Source of the DNA: Engraulis encrasicolus
Taxonomy: Eukaryota > Chordata > Actinopteri > Clupeiformes > Engraulidae
NCBI RefSeq assembly: GCF_034702125.1
Contig: NC_085867.1
Coordinates: 49,427,898 to 49,491,897, forward strand
Reading direction: 5' to 3'
DNA: 64,000 nt
Below, one piece after another: positions 32,726-43,210 of the stretch. The position numbers and the translations under genes were made by a program. How positions within the stretch are numbered: the first letter of the stretch is position 1; each line of letters starts with the position of its first letter. The notes beneath the pieces were generated by a model, which was not told the origin of the DNA, made no database searches, and was given only the letters and a program-made list of their open reading frames with translations.

Positions 32726-33420
32726 TAGCGCAGATTAACTACCGGTGACTACAATTCAATTCTTACCTGAATAGAATTTGACTCATCGCAATATATACCG
32801 TCTATCCGACCGCAATACCTCAGTGACGGTGTCAAACAGTAAGTTGGCCACACCCCTTCTCTACTGATAATGTTCATACACCGTAAATCGCGGAAGTTTA
32901 CTAGATCCTAGTAACATAGTTTCGTTTTCAGTATTTCAAGAACCTGTGATATTTAGATTGGTTATCAAGGAATGGAAATATTAGTAAGTTGTGATTTATT
33001 TTCCGATTTCCACATGACTGTTACAGTTTACAGTCTGCCACTCCAGATTCACTTGTTCTGTGGTTATTGACTTGGGTTACGAACAGACTCCACCAAGTGG
33101 TAAGGAGGTGAACTGCAGCTAAGCAGGAAAACACGTTGTACATGTTTTGATGGCATTGGTTTGTTAGAACTAGCGGTAGGCCTATATCTCCTTACAGTCG
33201 AAATAATGTTATATCATACATATATTTATATGTGGCACATTTAGGATGTAGCCTATGTAATGTCTGAAGAAATGGAACAAAATAATTACCACACAAGATT
33301 ATGATGTAAGCAGTGCTGGGTGTGTAGCCTAAAGACATTTGCTGCGACGAAGACAGCGTTTTAAGGTAGGCCTACACCGTTTGGTTAATTTTGTTGACTT
33401 ATGGTTGTGCTTTGAAGTTT
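32726..33420. other. noncoding, no gene seen
   Basis: AT-rich with no coding support. Contains TAGGCCTA palindromes near 33,178 and 33,368. Confidence 0.35.
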
Positions 33421-33429
33421 ACCTGATTC

Positions 33430-33647
33430 CTACCATCTGATATGCTTTCGCATATACATCTGGGACCTGCCCCCAACCGACGCTCTTCCAAATGAACCAT
33501 TTTTTTCAAAACTCTTGCATGTGATTGGATTAAGAATCTGTCCGTCATTTTGACTGACACGCCATTTCAGCCACTCCCGTTGACTCAATCCGTGACGTAG
33601 TTCACAGCGACACCACGCAGGAGGCAAGACTTTTCATCACAACAAAC
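33430..33647 (+). promoter_or_regulatory. probable 5' flank / promoter of the plus-strand gene
   Basis: The bases before the ATG read cttttcatcacaacaaac. Before the RecQ-like start on the opposite strand the sequence is cttcacttcacaacaaac. Farther out, gtgacgtag with agcgacac here pairs with gtgatgtaaag and agcgacag there. The shared 5' sequence suggests a common origin of the two 5' ends. No TATA box is evident. Confidence 0.4.
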
Positions 33648-34759
33648 ATGGCCGCGGCTGGAAGTAAACGGAGTAAACTTTCTATAAACGAACATTGCCC
33701 TATGTGCAGGGGATATCTAAGGACAAATGGTAATATCTGCAACCGCCCATGGATATTTGAAGAACTTCCCTACGGGAAAGGGTAAACCAGCGCCCAGCTG
33801 AACTTGATCGAAACTTGTGAAACTTCTCCGAAAAATCCTGTCGCATGCCTGAAATGCCTGCTGTAATTTAACCCAGCGTTCTCAAGGTACGTACGGTAAG
33901 TCAACATCTTGAATCTTGATGCAATGGTTGCTCTGAAGTCGTGCGCAAGCACAATATGACAATTGTTCATCCATACATATGTCAATATTGTTATTGGATA
34001 TGATTGGCGTCAGGGCATCTTCCTCTTAGCCTCTATATGCTAATCTAAATGGTTTACTGTTTACATTGCTATCTGTAGGCACACGCAATATGATTGTTTC
34101 ACTTTTATTTGATTTATTGATTCTTTTATTTCTTTGATTTCTTTATAACCTCGCTGGGATTGTAACCTACGCACATGTCCAACGACAGAGATGTGTAAAA
34201 GTGTCTGCTTGCACTGTATTACAAACTATCACCATCATTAACAACAAGTCCCCTTCTCACAGATGCAGAAATGCAAAGCAGGGCCAAACATGCTGCATTC
34301 AATGGGTACGAAGACGGTGTGAGGAACAACATAACAGCTCTCTTCCTGGTGGCAGCCATGGAGCACCTAGGGGCTTCATTAAGTGTCAGGTACCTCTGGA
34401 ACAAAGATTTACATTACAACAAATGTATGACCCCAGTTAAAGCTGGTGCCATGACAGTCTGTACATATTGGCTTTGTAAGATTACATCTAAGCTAACCAT
34501 ACTGCACATTTTGCATTATCTATCTTTTTAAATGTGTCAACAGATATCCCTGACGGCTTCATACCTGACCACATAACCATGGGCTCTGAAGAGGGGAAAA
34601 AAAGGAACAGGCTACATCCGGTAGTGGCCCGGGTGTTCAACAAATGCCATTTTCCACATGCAGTCCAGGAGGGAGACGTATAACTATACTGTAGATTTGA
34701 TATTTTTACAAGGCCTTTAGCCACAGTGTGCCCACAGCGCACTGCTCGTAATTCTGCAG
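33648..34759 (+). CDS. unrecognised Cys-containing protein gene, 5' exons
   Basis: Exons 33648-33729, 34263-34475, 34544-34677 and possibly 34721-34759 have GT/AG junctions and matching phases. The protein begins MAAAGSKRSKLSINEHCPMC and continues RGYLRTNDAEMQSRAKHAAF, NNITALFLVAAMEHLGASLS, then after the second junction WLYIPDGFIPDHITMGSEEG. The CPMC pair could be half of a zinc site, but no partner pair is clear. I do not recognise the family. A RecQ-like gene points at it from 37.1 kb with a similar 5' flank, so the two may belong to one mobile or duplicated unit. The 3' end was not found. Confidence 0.55.
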
Positions 34760-35570
34760 GTAAATTTCACTCTTTCGCATCGCTTAGCCCACAGCACCTT
34801 AACAACTTGAAGTCATCAATCTGAAGTCATTTTTAGAACATAGTTGTCCCGGTCTCACTGAAACAAACAGCAGATTGGACCAGCATGTCTATTGGACTCC
34901 TGCAGAAAATCATGGTGAACAGACAGACAAATGCACACTGGAGCACATTATGTTGCTAGTCACACAGAGGATATTTTCAGAGAGGCTGAGTTGTTTTCAC
35001 CCCCCCATCTAGTCATGACATTCTGATAAATCGCAAAAGCAGTAACCTGTGGCGCAGGATCAAAGCTAAATTGAAAGAGCGCCAAGACTAATATAAAATT
35101 GGTGGAGTAAATGCATGTACTGTAATAATGTATGTAAATAATTTGTGTATGTAAGTAGTGTATATAAAATAACCCAGTGCAACTTTTTTTTCCATAAGAT
35201 TCTGTTGCCTTTCTGTGAATGCATATAAAAAAGGTTAAGGTATGTTGTGTCACTTGAAGTAAATTAAACTGTGCTCAACACTAAACAGTCTACAATACTT
35301 CTTCCTTCTTTACATTTTTTTAATCATTGCTGCTCAAAGAAAAAAACATGGCAACAGTTTTCAAATGTGTTATTTTATTTACAGTTCTTCTATGCAAAAA
35401 CAGTCATTCATACACATTTGTACAACAGCATGTACGAGGTTGCGGCAAAGCACTGCCAGCTACTACGCTGTGGTGTTTCACTGTCAAAATACTCATCCTT
35501 TTAATCAACATAACCTGGGATTCCCTGCACATGCAACACTTTGAAAACAGGAAGGTTGTTGGTTATGTAC
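34760..35570. other. between the converging genes, nothing certain
   Basis: AT-rich. Short open frames near 35,300-35,580 lack splice or family support. Confidence 0.3.
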
Positions 35571-35572
35571 TA

Positions 35573-35925
35573 TTATGTTAGATCAAAGATATAGGGACTA
35601 ATGCTCTTCTCATGTTTCTTCAATAAGCTGTGATCCAACCTAGTGCAAACTGTCCTGTTGGGTGGGCTCACTGTTGAATGGCACTCTCTCCATATGTAGC
35701 AGCTCTCTGTGTCCCATCTTCTGTGACTGCAGATGCCATTTAAGCCATGACAGGCATGTCTGAAAGACATGGTGCATGATGTTAACAGGTATACTAGACA
35801 ACCACACTTTTCCTCCTAATGACAATCGGTGCAGGCCTACTAATTTACAAGAGTGACTCACCTTCTTTGCTGTGACGTTCTCCCAACTGAGCAGGAAGGC
35901 CTTTCATTCCTGGTGGTCAGAGAAG
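35573..35925 (-). CDS. possible 3' exons of a minus-strand gene
   Basis: A 49-nt candidate exon (about 35,868-35,916) has acceptor ctgaccaccag and donor GTGAGT. A longer one follows acceptor catgtctttcag at about 35,761 and reads HACHGLNGICSHRRWDTESC, then YIWRECHSTVSPPNRTVCTR, to a stop near 35,573. Phases match between the two. It could be the end of the RecQ-like gene or a separate gene. No family recognised. Confidence 0.3.
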
Positions 35926-36129
35926 AGCTCAGTTTATACAATACAGCGGATATTGAACATGGGCAAATTTGTAACGTGTTATGAGTCTGTGTAACATAAG
36001 CAGCTCACACAAACTGGTCAACCCATTCTACTGGGTAGCTTGTTTAGCATAGTTAAACCCTTTGAATGTCAGTTTCACACACCACGAAATACAATGAAAG
36101 ACGGCAGCAAACGATATCAACCATTTCAC

Positions 36130-36530
36130 ACGTTTGCCAAGTCATCTTTCAAGACCAGAATGTCAACTCACAGTCACAAACAAACGCAAAGCAAATGTCT
36201 GTACACTACAGTATGCATCGGGCACAGTTGGGGGAGGGGAGAACCAACACCATTGATTTTACAAGGACAATGTAATATTTACACGGACAATGTGTACAGC
36301 AGAGTTAACGGAGTTTTTTGAACATCACAGGGGGAAAACATGACGAAACTAACAGAGACATAATACAATGTTATGACCAAGACTGTGACGATACATGTCC
36401 AAGTTAAGATTAGTCTACAAGTAAACTACGATAAACCTAGAAGGCCAGAATGTGAACTCACAACCAAACGCAATGCACATGCCTGTGCTTCATAAATGGA
36501 AAAAATGCATCAGGTTCATCAACAGTAGAT
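36130..36530. repeat. duplicated segment, about 300 bp apart
   Basis: agaccagaatgtcaactcac near 36,151 and aggccagaatgtgaactcac near 36,440, each followed by cacaaacaaacgcaa or caaccaaacgcaatgc and ctgt.cttca-like text. Confidence 0.55.
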
Positions 36531-36542
36531 GCTTAAACTTAC

Positions 36543-37112
36543 CATTTATAGGTGACGTGAACCTCATCGACAACGATGCCCAGTAGATTCTTCTGGTAGA
36601 GGTCTGAGGATAGCATGGTCAGTCATTTGTCCTTCAGCCACGACTCGGGGCTACCGAAGACCGGCTGGCCTGGCAACGTCCCTGAAGTATGTCTTCCTCC
36701 CAGTTCCATTGCCGTTAGACCCGTTAGATTTCCAGCCTCTCTGACTTGGTCCTCCATTAACGCAGCCAGGGGGAACACCACAATAAAGATTGGATCCTGC
36801 ACTTTCCCCATTGCTTTAGCACGTGAAATATAATCGGGTGGGATAGAACGTCTGGGAGTGATAGAACCATTTGGGGCTACACGTCTGGGAGTGTCCATCT
36901 CACAGCGGCTTTAGCGACCAGTGGAGCCAGCTCAAACTTTTGCCAAATCCGGTCGGAAGAAACGCAAACACATCCTCGCCGCCAACAAACGCCTTAAGCG
37001 CCGTCATTTGTTCGTATTTCAATGCCTGAACATTTGGAATACAAGACAATACCGTGGAAATAGCCGAATCCATTTCAGAGCACTGAGTACTAGTACTACA
37101 GCGCGCTGCCAT
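36543..37112 (-). pseudogene. RecQ-like DNA helicase, 5' exon, decayed
   Basis: RecQ helicases unwind DNA using ATP. Minus-strand reading starts MAARCSTSTQCSEMDSAIST and contains LKYEQMTALKAFVGGEDVF, then FLPTGFGKS (Walker A, motif I). Just after this a small deletion shifts the frame to a stop at 36,900, although LAPLVAKAAVRW is readable in another frame. Downstream, IFIVVFPLAALMEDQVREAG corresponds to motif Ia. An in-frame TGA sits where a Trp codon would suit, and LLGIVVDEVHVTYKW carries the DEVH box before a good donor (GTAAGT at 36,542). The retained splice site argues against a processed copy. Frameshift plus nonsense make this copy nonfunctional. Confidence 0.82.
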
Positions 37113-37189
37113 GTTTGTTGTGAAGTGAAGACTACACTGCTGTCGCTAATGCTTTACATCACATCCGCCCATAACTCCGCCCATCCATT

Positions 37190-37680
37190 CAAAATCCCAC
37201 CCGCGATTCATGATTGGCTGCAGGCACGTGCACTCCAATACGGCAGGGGAGGCACGGCCTCACCAGCCAGATCTGAGAATGATGAGCTGCAGTAAATGTG
37301 AATAATAATAACAATAACAGCTATTGTTTTCGAGCATCTGCACCATAACTACCATTTGAGCAGTATTTAAACAGTTTCACTCATTTTCAATCATTTCCGT
37401 GGCCAAAATCATAATATTTGCCCATTTCATGTCAAATTGCTCCGAATACGGTGAATTTGGGGCAACTCTGAACTGGCCTCACCCCGGATTGCGCAATCCC
37501 TCCTTAACAAGCTTCAGCGCATGCGCCATTTTGCTCGTTCTGTGAATGCAACCTGGTAATATTGTATTAAACGTTTTTATACACTTAATAGAAGTATGTA
37601 TGGTGTGCCCTCAATTCCTGATAATGTTCTACTATTTTCTACGTGTGATTATCATTTCTTTACTCTGAACGCTTTGGCAT
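37190..37680. other. repeat-like flank, no gene
   Basis: Contains ggcaggggaggcacggcctc and caccagcc, with tttgcctcaccagccataaa at about 39,546. These may be related repeat ends, but termini were not resolved. Confidence 0.35.
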
Positions 37681-37700
37681 AACGCCCACTGAAATGTACA

Positions 37701-38279
37701 ATGGTGAGGCGAGGAGTAGCCTGGCCGCAGACTCCTTCTGGCATTGAGAGTATTGCTGGCCAGTTACGTCATAGCGAATCTGAAGTTCACAGCCAGTCGG
37801 TGTTGTTGGCTAGCTTGTTCACTTTGTCTGCTACAAGTGGATTTCATAACGAAACTAAGAGCATTCTCAAAGTTGGATTTCCAAGAGGAAAATATGTGAT
37901 AAAGAATGGAGGACCGACAGAGCTGAAGGGTTTGCTACTGCAGGTGGTCAGAAGGTTATAACTACCCGATCATTTCAAAGTGAGTTCTACAACAGAAACT
38001 ATTTTTGTTTCCCCTGTGTCCCGTTTGCAACCGGCGAGAATGTGTGGAAGACCATTCGCATGGAATTGTACGACTTAACAATTTACTAAGGACTAAGGAG
38101 CCTCACGAAACACAAATCCTCGCGGCTACTCATATTCATATTCAATGCCAAATTGCTTTGGACGTTTGGGGCGTCTCGAATAGATGTGGCTTTGGATGGA
38201 CAGCACAGGCTAAAGCAACGTTAGCATGCGCAACGCCAAAGTGGAAAAGAGCGGCGCATGGACCTGATGTACGAGATAA
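37701..38279 (+). CDS. unrecognised exon-like frames
   Basis: First frame (37,701-37,961) reads MVRRGVAWPQTPSGIESIAG and ends KNGGPTELKGLLLQVVRRL. The second (38,005-38,279) reads CPVCNRRECVEDHSHGIVRL, then IQCQIALDVWGVSNRCGFGW, and stops being exon-like at a donor (AAAG|GTAAGA). The Cys/His pattern C-x2-C-x4-C with DHSH hints at zinc binding. The frames are different and no family is recognised, so this may be a decayed transposon gene. Confidence 0.3.
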
Positions 38280-38439
38280 AGGTAAGATCAGTGTTTCCTA
38301 TGTGTGTGAAGCCTGTGTTTGTGAGACCCGTGGGGAGAGAGAGAATCCGCCGTGATTCTCTCTGGTGTGGTGGTAGCTTTTGTGATCTGAACAGGATTCT
38401 CATGTGCCCTGTAGTTCTAACTGTTTGTAAAGTTGAGTA

Positions 38440-38735
38440 GGCTACAGGGTGCCGTTGAGGTAAATCAAATATACCCGTGTAACTACAAGACTCTGATCTA
38501 ATTCCAAAGTGTAGGCATAACATAAAGGACAGTCCCAAAATATTTGGTGACCATATCGAAGCTTGTGTAGTAATCTATGTTTAAATGTTGACATTCGCTT
38601 CCTGCCACACCTTTGTCCCACATCGTTTGCCATAGCCTCGTACAAGTAGATGTAGGCCTACATTTGCACGAGAATCCGGTGCTTATCACAAACGCTATCA
38701 CACCAGTTTGTTCGCCGTGGTGCTCAGCGGTCTAT
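38440..38735. repeat. fragment related to the hAT element at 18-19.4 kb
   Basis: Shares long near-identical stretches with 18,945-19,225: ggtaaatcaaatatacc, actctgatctaattccaaag and ttggtgaccatatcgaag, in the same orientation. Confidence 0.8.
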
Positions 38736-38754
38736 ATGACACCATGTTTTGAAT

Positions 38755-38756
<2 letters not shown>

Positions 38757-38837
<81 letters not shown>
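38757..38837. repeat. (TG)n microsatellite
   Basis: About 40 uninterrupted TG dinucleotides after tttgaatcc. Confidence 0.97.
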
Positions 38838-38838
<1 letters not shown>

Positions 38839-38940
38839 TTCCATTGTATTGAGCATCCGCCGTGATGTGGTTTATGTGAGACCACTGTTTGAATCCTGTG
38901 TGTGTGAGAGCAGTGGGCTGTGAAGGAGCGTACACTCTTC

Positions 38941-39245
38941 ACTACTCTCCCCTCCTCCTCTCCTCTCCTCTCCTCTCCTCTCTTTTCCCATCTCCTCTCC
39001 TCTCCTCTCCTCTCTTTTCCCATCTCCTCTCCTCTTCCCTCTTCTCCTCTCCTCTTCTCTCTTCTCCTCCTCTTCTCTCTTCTCCTCTCCTATCCTCTTC
39101 TCTCTTCTCCTCTCCTCTCCTCTCCTCTCCTCTCTTCTCCTCTCCTCCTCTCTCCTCTCCTCTCCTCTCCTCTCCTCTCCCCTCTCCTCCTCTCCTCTCC
39201 TCTCCTCTCCACTACTCTCCTCTCCTCTGCTCTGCTCTCCAGCTC
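38941..39245. repeat. CTCCT-type pyrimidine tract, 300 bp
   Basis: Almost pure pyrimidine on the plus strand, built from ctcct/ctcttctc words. The open frames across it are artefacts of composition. Such tracts can form triplex DNA. Confidence 0.95.
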
Positions 39246-39312
39246 TCTCAGCCGTGATGCTGCTGTTTGTCCACAGTACTGCTGTGTGGTTTATGTGAGA
39301 CCACTGTTTGAA

Positions 39313-39313
<1 letters not shown>

Positions 39314-39387
<74 letters not shown>
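39314..39387. repeat. (TG)n then (GA)n microsatellite
   Basis: About 30 TG units followed by gagagagagg. It is preceded by tgagaccactgtttgaatcg, the same context as near 38,880. Confidence 0.95.
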
Positions 39388-39939
39388 GGAGAGATCTAAT
39401 AGCATTTTCTCTACGGAAATGCAGCATGTTTTATTTTGTAGGCCTGCCTTATGTTAAGAAAGCTATGACATACGAAACTTATCGGTAGGCCTATTTGGTA
39501 AATTTACTAAAATGTACTTATACTGTAGCTGTAGTATTATATATTTGCCTCACCAGCCATAAAGTTGACCGCACCTCACTGATTGGCTGTACACATTTTC
39601 CAACTCCAGCGGTCTCACTGCTATTCAGATGGGGTAGTGAGGCATGGGAACGCCCCCGCGTGACGTAGCCGAACGCAGCCAGATGATGTGAATCAGGTTA
39701 CGTCTCTGCTGCGCCTTCAGCGCAACTCTACTTCCTGGTTAGTTGCAGCCAGTTTTTTCAAGTGTTTTCTGCCGTAAAGCCACCGGACTTCATCTCTCCC
39801 GCAATTTATATATTTTCACACTTGAGCCTTGGACAATATAAGTCTGTAAGTGATCATTCTGTGTTGGATATTGTTTGCAACGAAATTGCATTGCTATTTT
39901 GAGGTAAATTTCGATCTATTTGGCTCTAGAAATGATGTT

Positions 39940-40180
39940 TTCTTTGCCTGGAAATGTTGGCTAATCTCATTCTACTTTCGGTTAGAAAATGACAAAGTGT
40001 ACTGTAATTACTGCAATGTGAATTACAAATACAGTTAATCGACAACGTCCATGATGTATCACTTGAACACCGCGCATCCAAGCCTTGTAAAAGACGGCGG
40101 TGATTCATCTCAACATAGCCTCGCCTCGATGTCTGCACCGTTATGTGCCTTCGTTGTTGGCTCGCAACTTGAAGCCTCCC
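39940..40180 (+). pseudogene. hAT transposase BED zinc-finger remnant
   Basis: Reads FRLENDKVYCNYCNVNYKYS, then an in-frame TAA, then STTSMMYHLNTAHPSL. The C-x2-C ... H-x4-H spacing is the BED finger of hAT transposases and ZBED proteins. The stop and the absence of a downstream catalytic domain mark a relic. The sequence atgcccatccctac at about 40,399-40,412 is probably its right terminus. Confidence 0.7.
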
Positions 40181-40413
40181 TCGTTAGCGCACAGGTTTAA
40201 CTTTTCTTGTTAATCACTTGACACTTGTGTTGTTAATAAAAACAAATCCTCAAAGAAAAACATGATGTTTTTGATGTATTTTTGTTATACAAGAGTATAG
40301 GGCATGGTGGGCCTAAATGTGTGCTGTTTTTAATATAAAAATGTTAATGGTTAACCGATTATTAATCATTAATTCTCCGACGAATGAAGTTTCACCGTAT
40401 GCCCATCCCTACT

Positions 40414-40533
40414 AGCTACCTGTTTGTCATCCTCAACACCATGTGCTTCGAAAAAAAGTTCCATTCGCTCGACGTACGCTGTCCATTGTTCCTTCTCCGG
40501 ATTAAACTCGTCCGGTTTGGCGAAGTTGGCCAT
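40414..40533 (-). pseudogene. Ty3/gypsy gag amino-terminal fragment
   Basis: From the ATG at 40,533 the minus strand reads MANFAKPDEFNPEKEQWTAY, then VERMELFFEAHGVEDDKQVA, typical of fish gypsy Gag starts. It is cut off after about 40 residues by a hAT terminus. The primer-site-like TTGGCGACGAGG lies about 35 bp upstream (40,566-40,577), followed outward by AT-rich sequence that is probably the LTR end. Only a fragment remains. Confidence 0.75.
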
Positions 40534-40698
40534 CCTCACTCACTGCTCACTACAGTCACTTTTCACCTCGTCGCCAATTATGTGGTGTATTAATGATGAG
40601 ACGCTTTGCACGCAAAACCACATTTATGTAGTACTTGGTTAAACATCGTTACAACATGCCAACCTTGGCTCACGCCGGAGCGCATCTATCTAGGCATA

Positions 40699-40912
40699 TG
40701 TGACGGAGGTCATCTTGCACCTGTTCAACCCCCTCGGGGATCGAACGTGCGACCTCGTCAACTACAACGGTTCGGCAATGGGAGACACAGTACGATACCG
40801 CTGGGCCAAGAGACTAGTCTCTCGGCCCAACGGCACGAGACTGTATGAAGCTATCGGAGGGAGGTTTTACCAACATTCCACGCCAAATCTGTGCTAGTTA
40901 GTCTCCGTTACA
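40699..40912 (-). repeat. 3' LTR of the miniature element
   Basis: 214 bp; 3' LTR because the polypurine tract at 40,913-40,923 abuts it on the minus strand. Confidence 0.8.
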
Positions 40913-40955
40913 CTCTCCCCCTTAAACCTCACTCCCATCCGGGTCACGGCACCAC

Positions 40956-41169
40956 TGTGACGGAGGTCATCTTGCACCTGTTCCCCCCCCTCGGGGATCG
41001 AACGTGCGACCTCGTCAACTACAACGGTTCGGCAATGGGAGACACAGTACGATACCGCTGGGCCAAGAGACTAGTCTCTCGGCCCAACGGCACGAGACTG
41101 TATGAAGCTATCGGAGGGAGGTTTTACCAACATTCCACGCCAACTCTGTGCTAGTTAGCCTCCGTTACA
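40956..41169 (-). repeat. 5' LTR of the miniature element
   Basis: 214 bp; 5' LTR because the primer-site-like sequence follows it on the minus strand. Confidence 0.8.
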
Positions 41170-41900
41170 CATGCGCATATCACATAGAACATAGGAATAA
41201 CTATGGAGAGCCCATAAGCTCAATATACCACATTCTCAATATATTTTTCTGAAAGCAATGTCTCTGGAGTAATTTAATGTATGATAGCAAGCTGGATCTC
41301 ATAGCTTTATGGTTTTACAGCCTCTTTAGTAAATACACCATTTGAAGAAAAAAAAAATCGCCTAAATTAAAATGTCTCTTAAACCACTTCTGGCTGTTAT
41401 ACCAGCCTTCTGGAGTGGTTTAAATATCATTATTAATTCAGATAAATATTCTACTTCATATTTCCACCATCAAAATGACCATTTTAATTAATATATTTAC
41501 ATAAAATATTATAATATGGCAATTTATGCTCCTGATCATACATAATTGCATTACTAGTAATGTCAATAGCTTTTGGTATAGGTGGTATGGCAAATTCTCA
41601 CTACCGGTATATTTTTCCTGAAACACATGTGTCAAGTCTTCAGTTTCGATAATCCACGTTACAAATCTGCAGTCGTGGCGCAAATGTAGGCCTAAAAGAA
41701 GAAAGAAAATCCGCTGACTGTTGCTGCTCACCGATTTATTGGTGTGTTACCAAAAAAAATAGCCTACTGACGACGGGCAGGTGAATAGTCGCGCCTCAGT
41801 GGGCCTACAAAACCTCAACATGACTTTTAAAGGAATTCGTTTTCTTGAACTTCTGATACACTAGGGACTCACTAATTCGACACCCTTTCGGTACTTACGC
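41170..41900. other. AT-rich noncoding DNA
   Basis: No gene seen. A hairpin lies at about 41,389-41,423 (aaaccacttctggctg / cagccttctggagtggttt). Confidence 0.4.
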
Positions 41901-41909
41901 CTTATGTCC

Positions 41910-42008
41910 CCTAAACCTAAACCTAACCTAACCCTAACCTTAACCATACTTAACCCTAAACCTATCCCTAACCTTGACCCTAAACCTAACCTTAAACCTA
42001 ACCCTAAA
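41910..42008. repeat. degenerate telomere-like repeat
   Basis: About 100 bp of cctaaa, cctaac and ccctaa hexamers, variants of the vertebrate telomere unit CCCTAA. An interstitial tract, not a chromosome end, because ordinary sequence continues on both sides. Confidence 0.85.
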
Positions 42009-42009
42009 T

Positions 42010-43171
42010 TGCTTGTTTGAAATGTTTGATTACCATGTGACGCAGAGGCGATTCCTCTTTGAGTACAAGGGAGGTGCCGCCTCCCGTCCAAAATCACGGA
42101 GAATAGTATGCAAACTAATGCTTTACACGACTTAATAACATTGCTATTTCAGACTTGGCTCCATAGAAAATGCATGTGCTCAACTTAGAGATGAAACCAA
42201 TCTGTAATAAGATCCTGAGGCTCGCACAAGCGTTATTTCTGCACTTGACAATGCAAGCGAGTGGAGTCTCAATGAACTTCAATGGTATGTGGGATTGTAC
42301 GCTTTTTCAATAGCAAAATGCTAAACGGTCATTGGCTATTGCTGTGATTTTTTTTTTAATGTTGAGACTGAGCCTTATGGGAGTCAATGGATAAGAGAGA
42401 GGAGGGGGGAGGTACCGGAGACTGAAGCTCCGACTTGTGATTGGGTGAACCCCGTGTCAGTAGGCTACAGTAGTTGATTTGATTTCGAAATGCGGATATG
42501 TTATTAATTTTATTTGACTGAGAAGTTTCGTCGTGGTAACCAGTGGGGAAGCTATTCATTGCGGTGTACTCCAGTTTTGTGTACATATTCTTGTAAACCT
42601 AGTGTTGCGAATAAAGTCTTAATAGTGGCACGTCCTTATCCTTTTTAATCTCCCAATTCAAAAGTTAAGTTGCCTACTTTTCGTTAGGGCTAGCTTGCAA
42701 GAAAGCTAGAGAGCTATGCAAAATGCCAAGCATTGTGGATTAAATTCTGGCGAATTCCAGTCGTCCTTATGAGGAGAAAATGAATATCAAGGAGCAGAGC
42801 AGAGCACTGCCTAATATTGACTTGGTGAAAAAGGTAGGGAAGAACAACCGTTTCTTTTGAGCTTTCGTGGTGTCTGATCAACTGGTTAACTGCCAAGTCC
42901 TGTTTCCTACTGTGTTGGCAATGTCTGGTAAATAATTAAAGATTTTGCGACCTCTAGTGGTAAGTTAAGCCGTGCACCCAGTAATGAACAAAGACAACGA
43001 AGGCAAACTCAATCACATCATTATGTGGTGGAGGTAGGCCTAATGATAAATATGAATAGGCTACAAGGGGGATAATGATTAATGATTCACAAATTAGTTT
43101 CAACAAGTGTGTGTGTGTGAGGCCATATGTGGCTCAGGACCAATGTAAGATGTGTGTCAAAATTGACCCCC

Positions 43172-43210
<39 letters not shown>

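Larger units (their letters stand above)
40699..41169 (-). mobile_element. miniature LTR element (TRIM-like) with Pol III-type boxes in the LTR
   Basis: Two 214-bp direct repeats (40,699-40,912 and 40,956-41,169) start TGTGACGGAG and end CTCCGTTACA, so each has TG..CA ends with inverted termini. They differ at about four positions. The 43-bp interior, read on the minus strand, is GTGGTGCCGTGACCCGG with further bases (primer-binding-site-like, after the 5' LTR), then AAGGGGGAGAG directly before the 3' LTR, a polypurine tract. Inside each LTR, minus strand, TGGCCCAGCGG fits the Pol III A box and GTTCGATCC the B box. There is no coding capacity. Confidence 0.85.

Noticed and set aside
34201..34440. 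79-codon frame overlapping the second exon of the plus-strand gene
   Set aside because: Different frame from the phase-consistent exon model; shadow only.
38872..39405. Long frames of Ser/Leu/Pro or Glu/Arg repeats
   Set aside because: Composition artefacts of the CTCCT and TG tracts.
40699..41169. The 214-bp direct repeats as ordinary tandem SINEs
   Set aside because: TG..CA termini with inverted ends, a primer-site-like start and a polypurine tract in the spacer fit LTRs better. The tRNA-like boxes are internal to each LTR.
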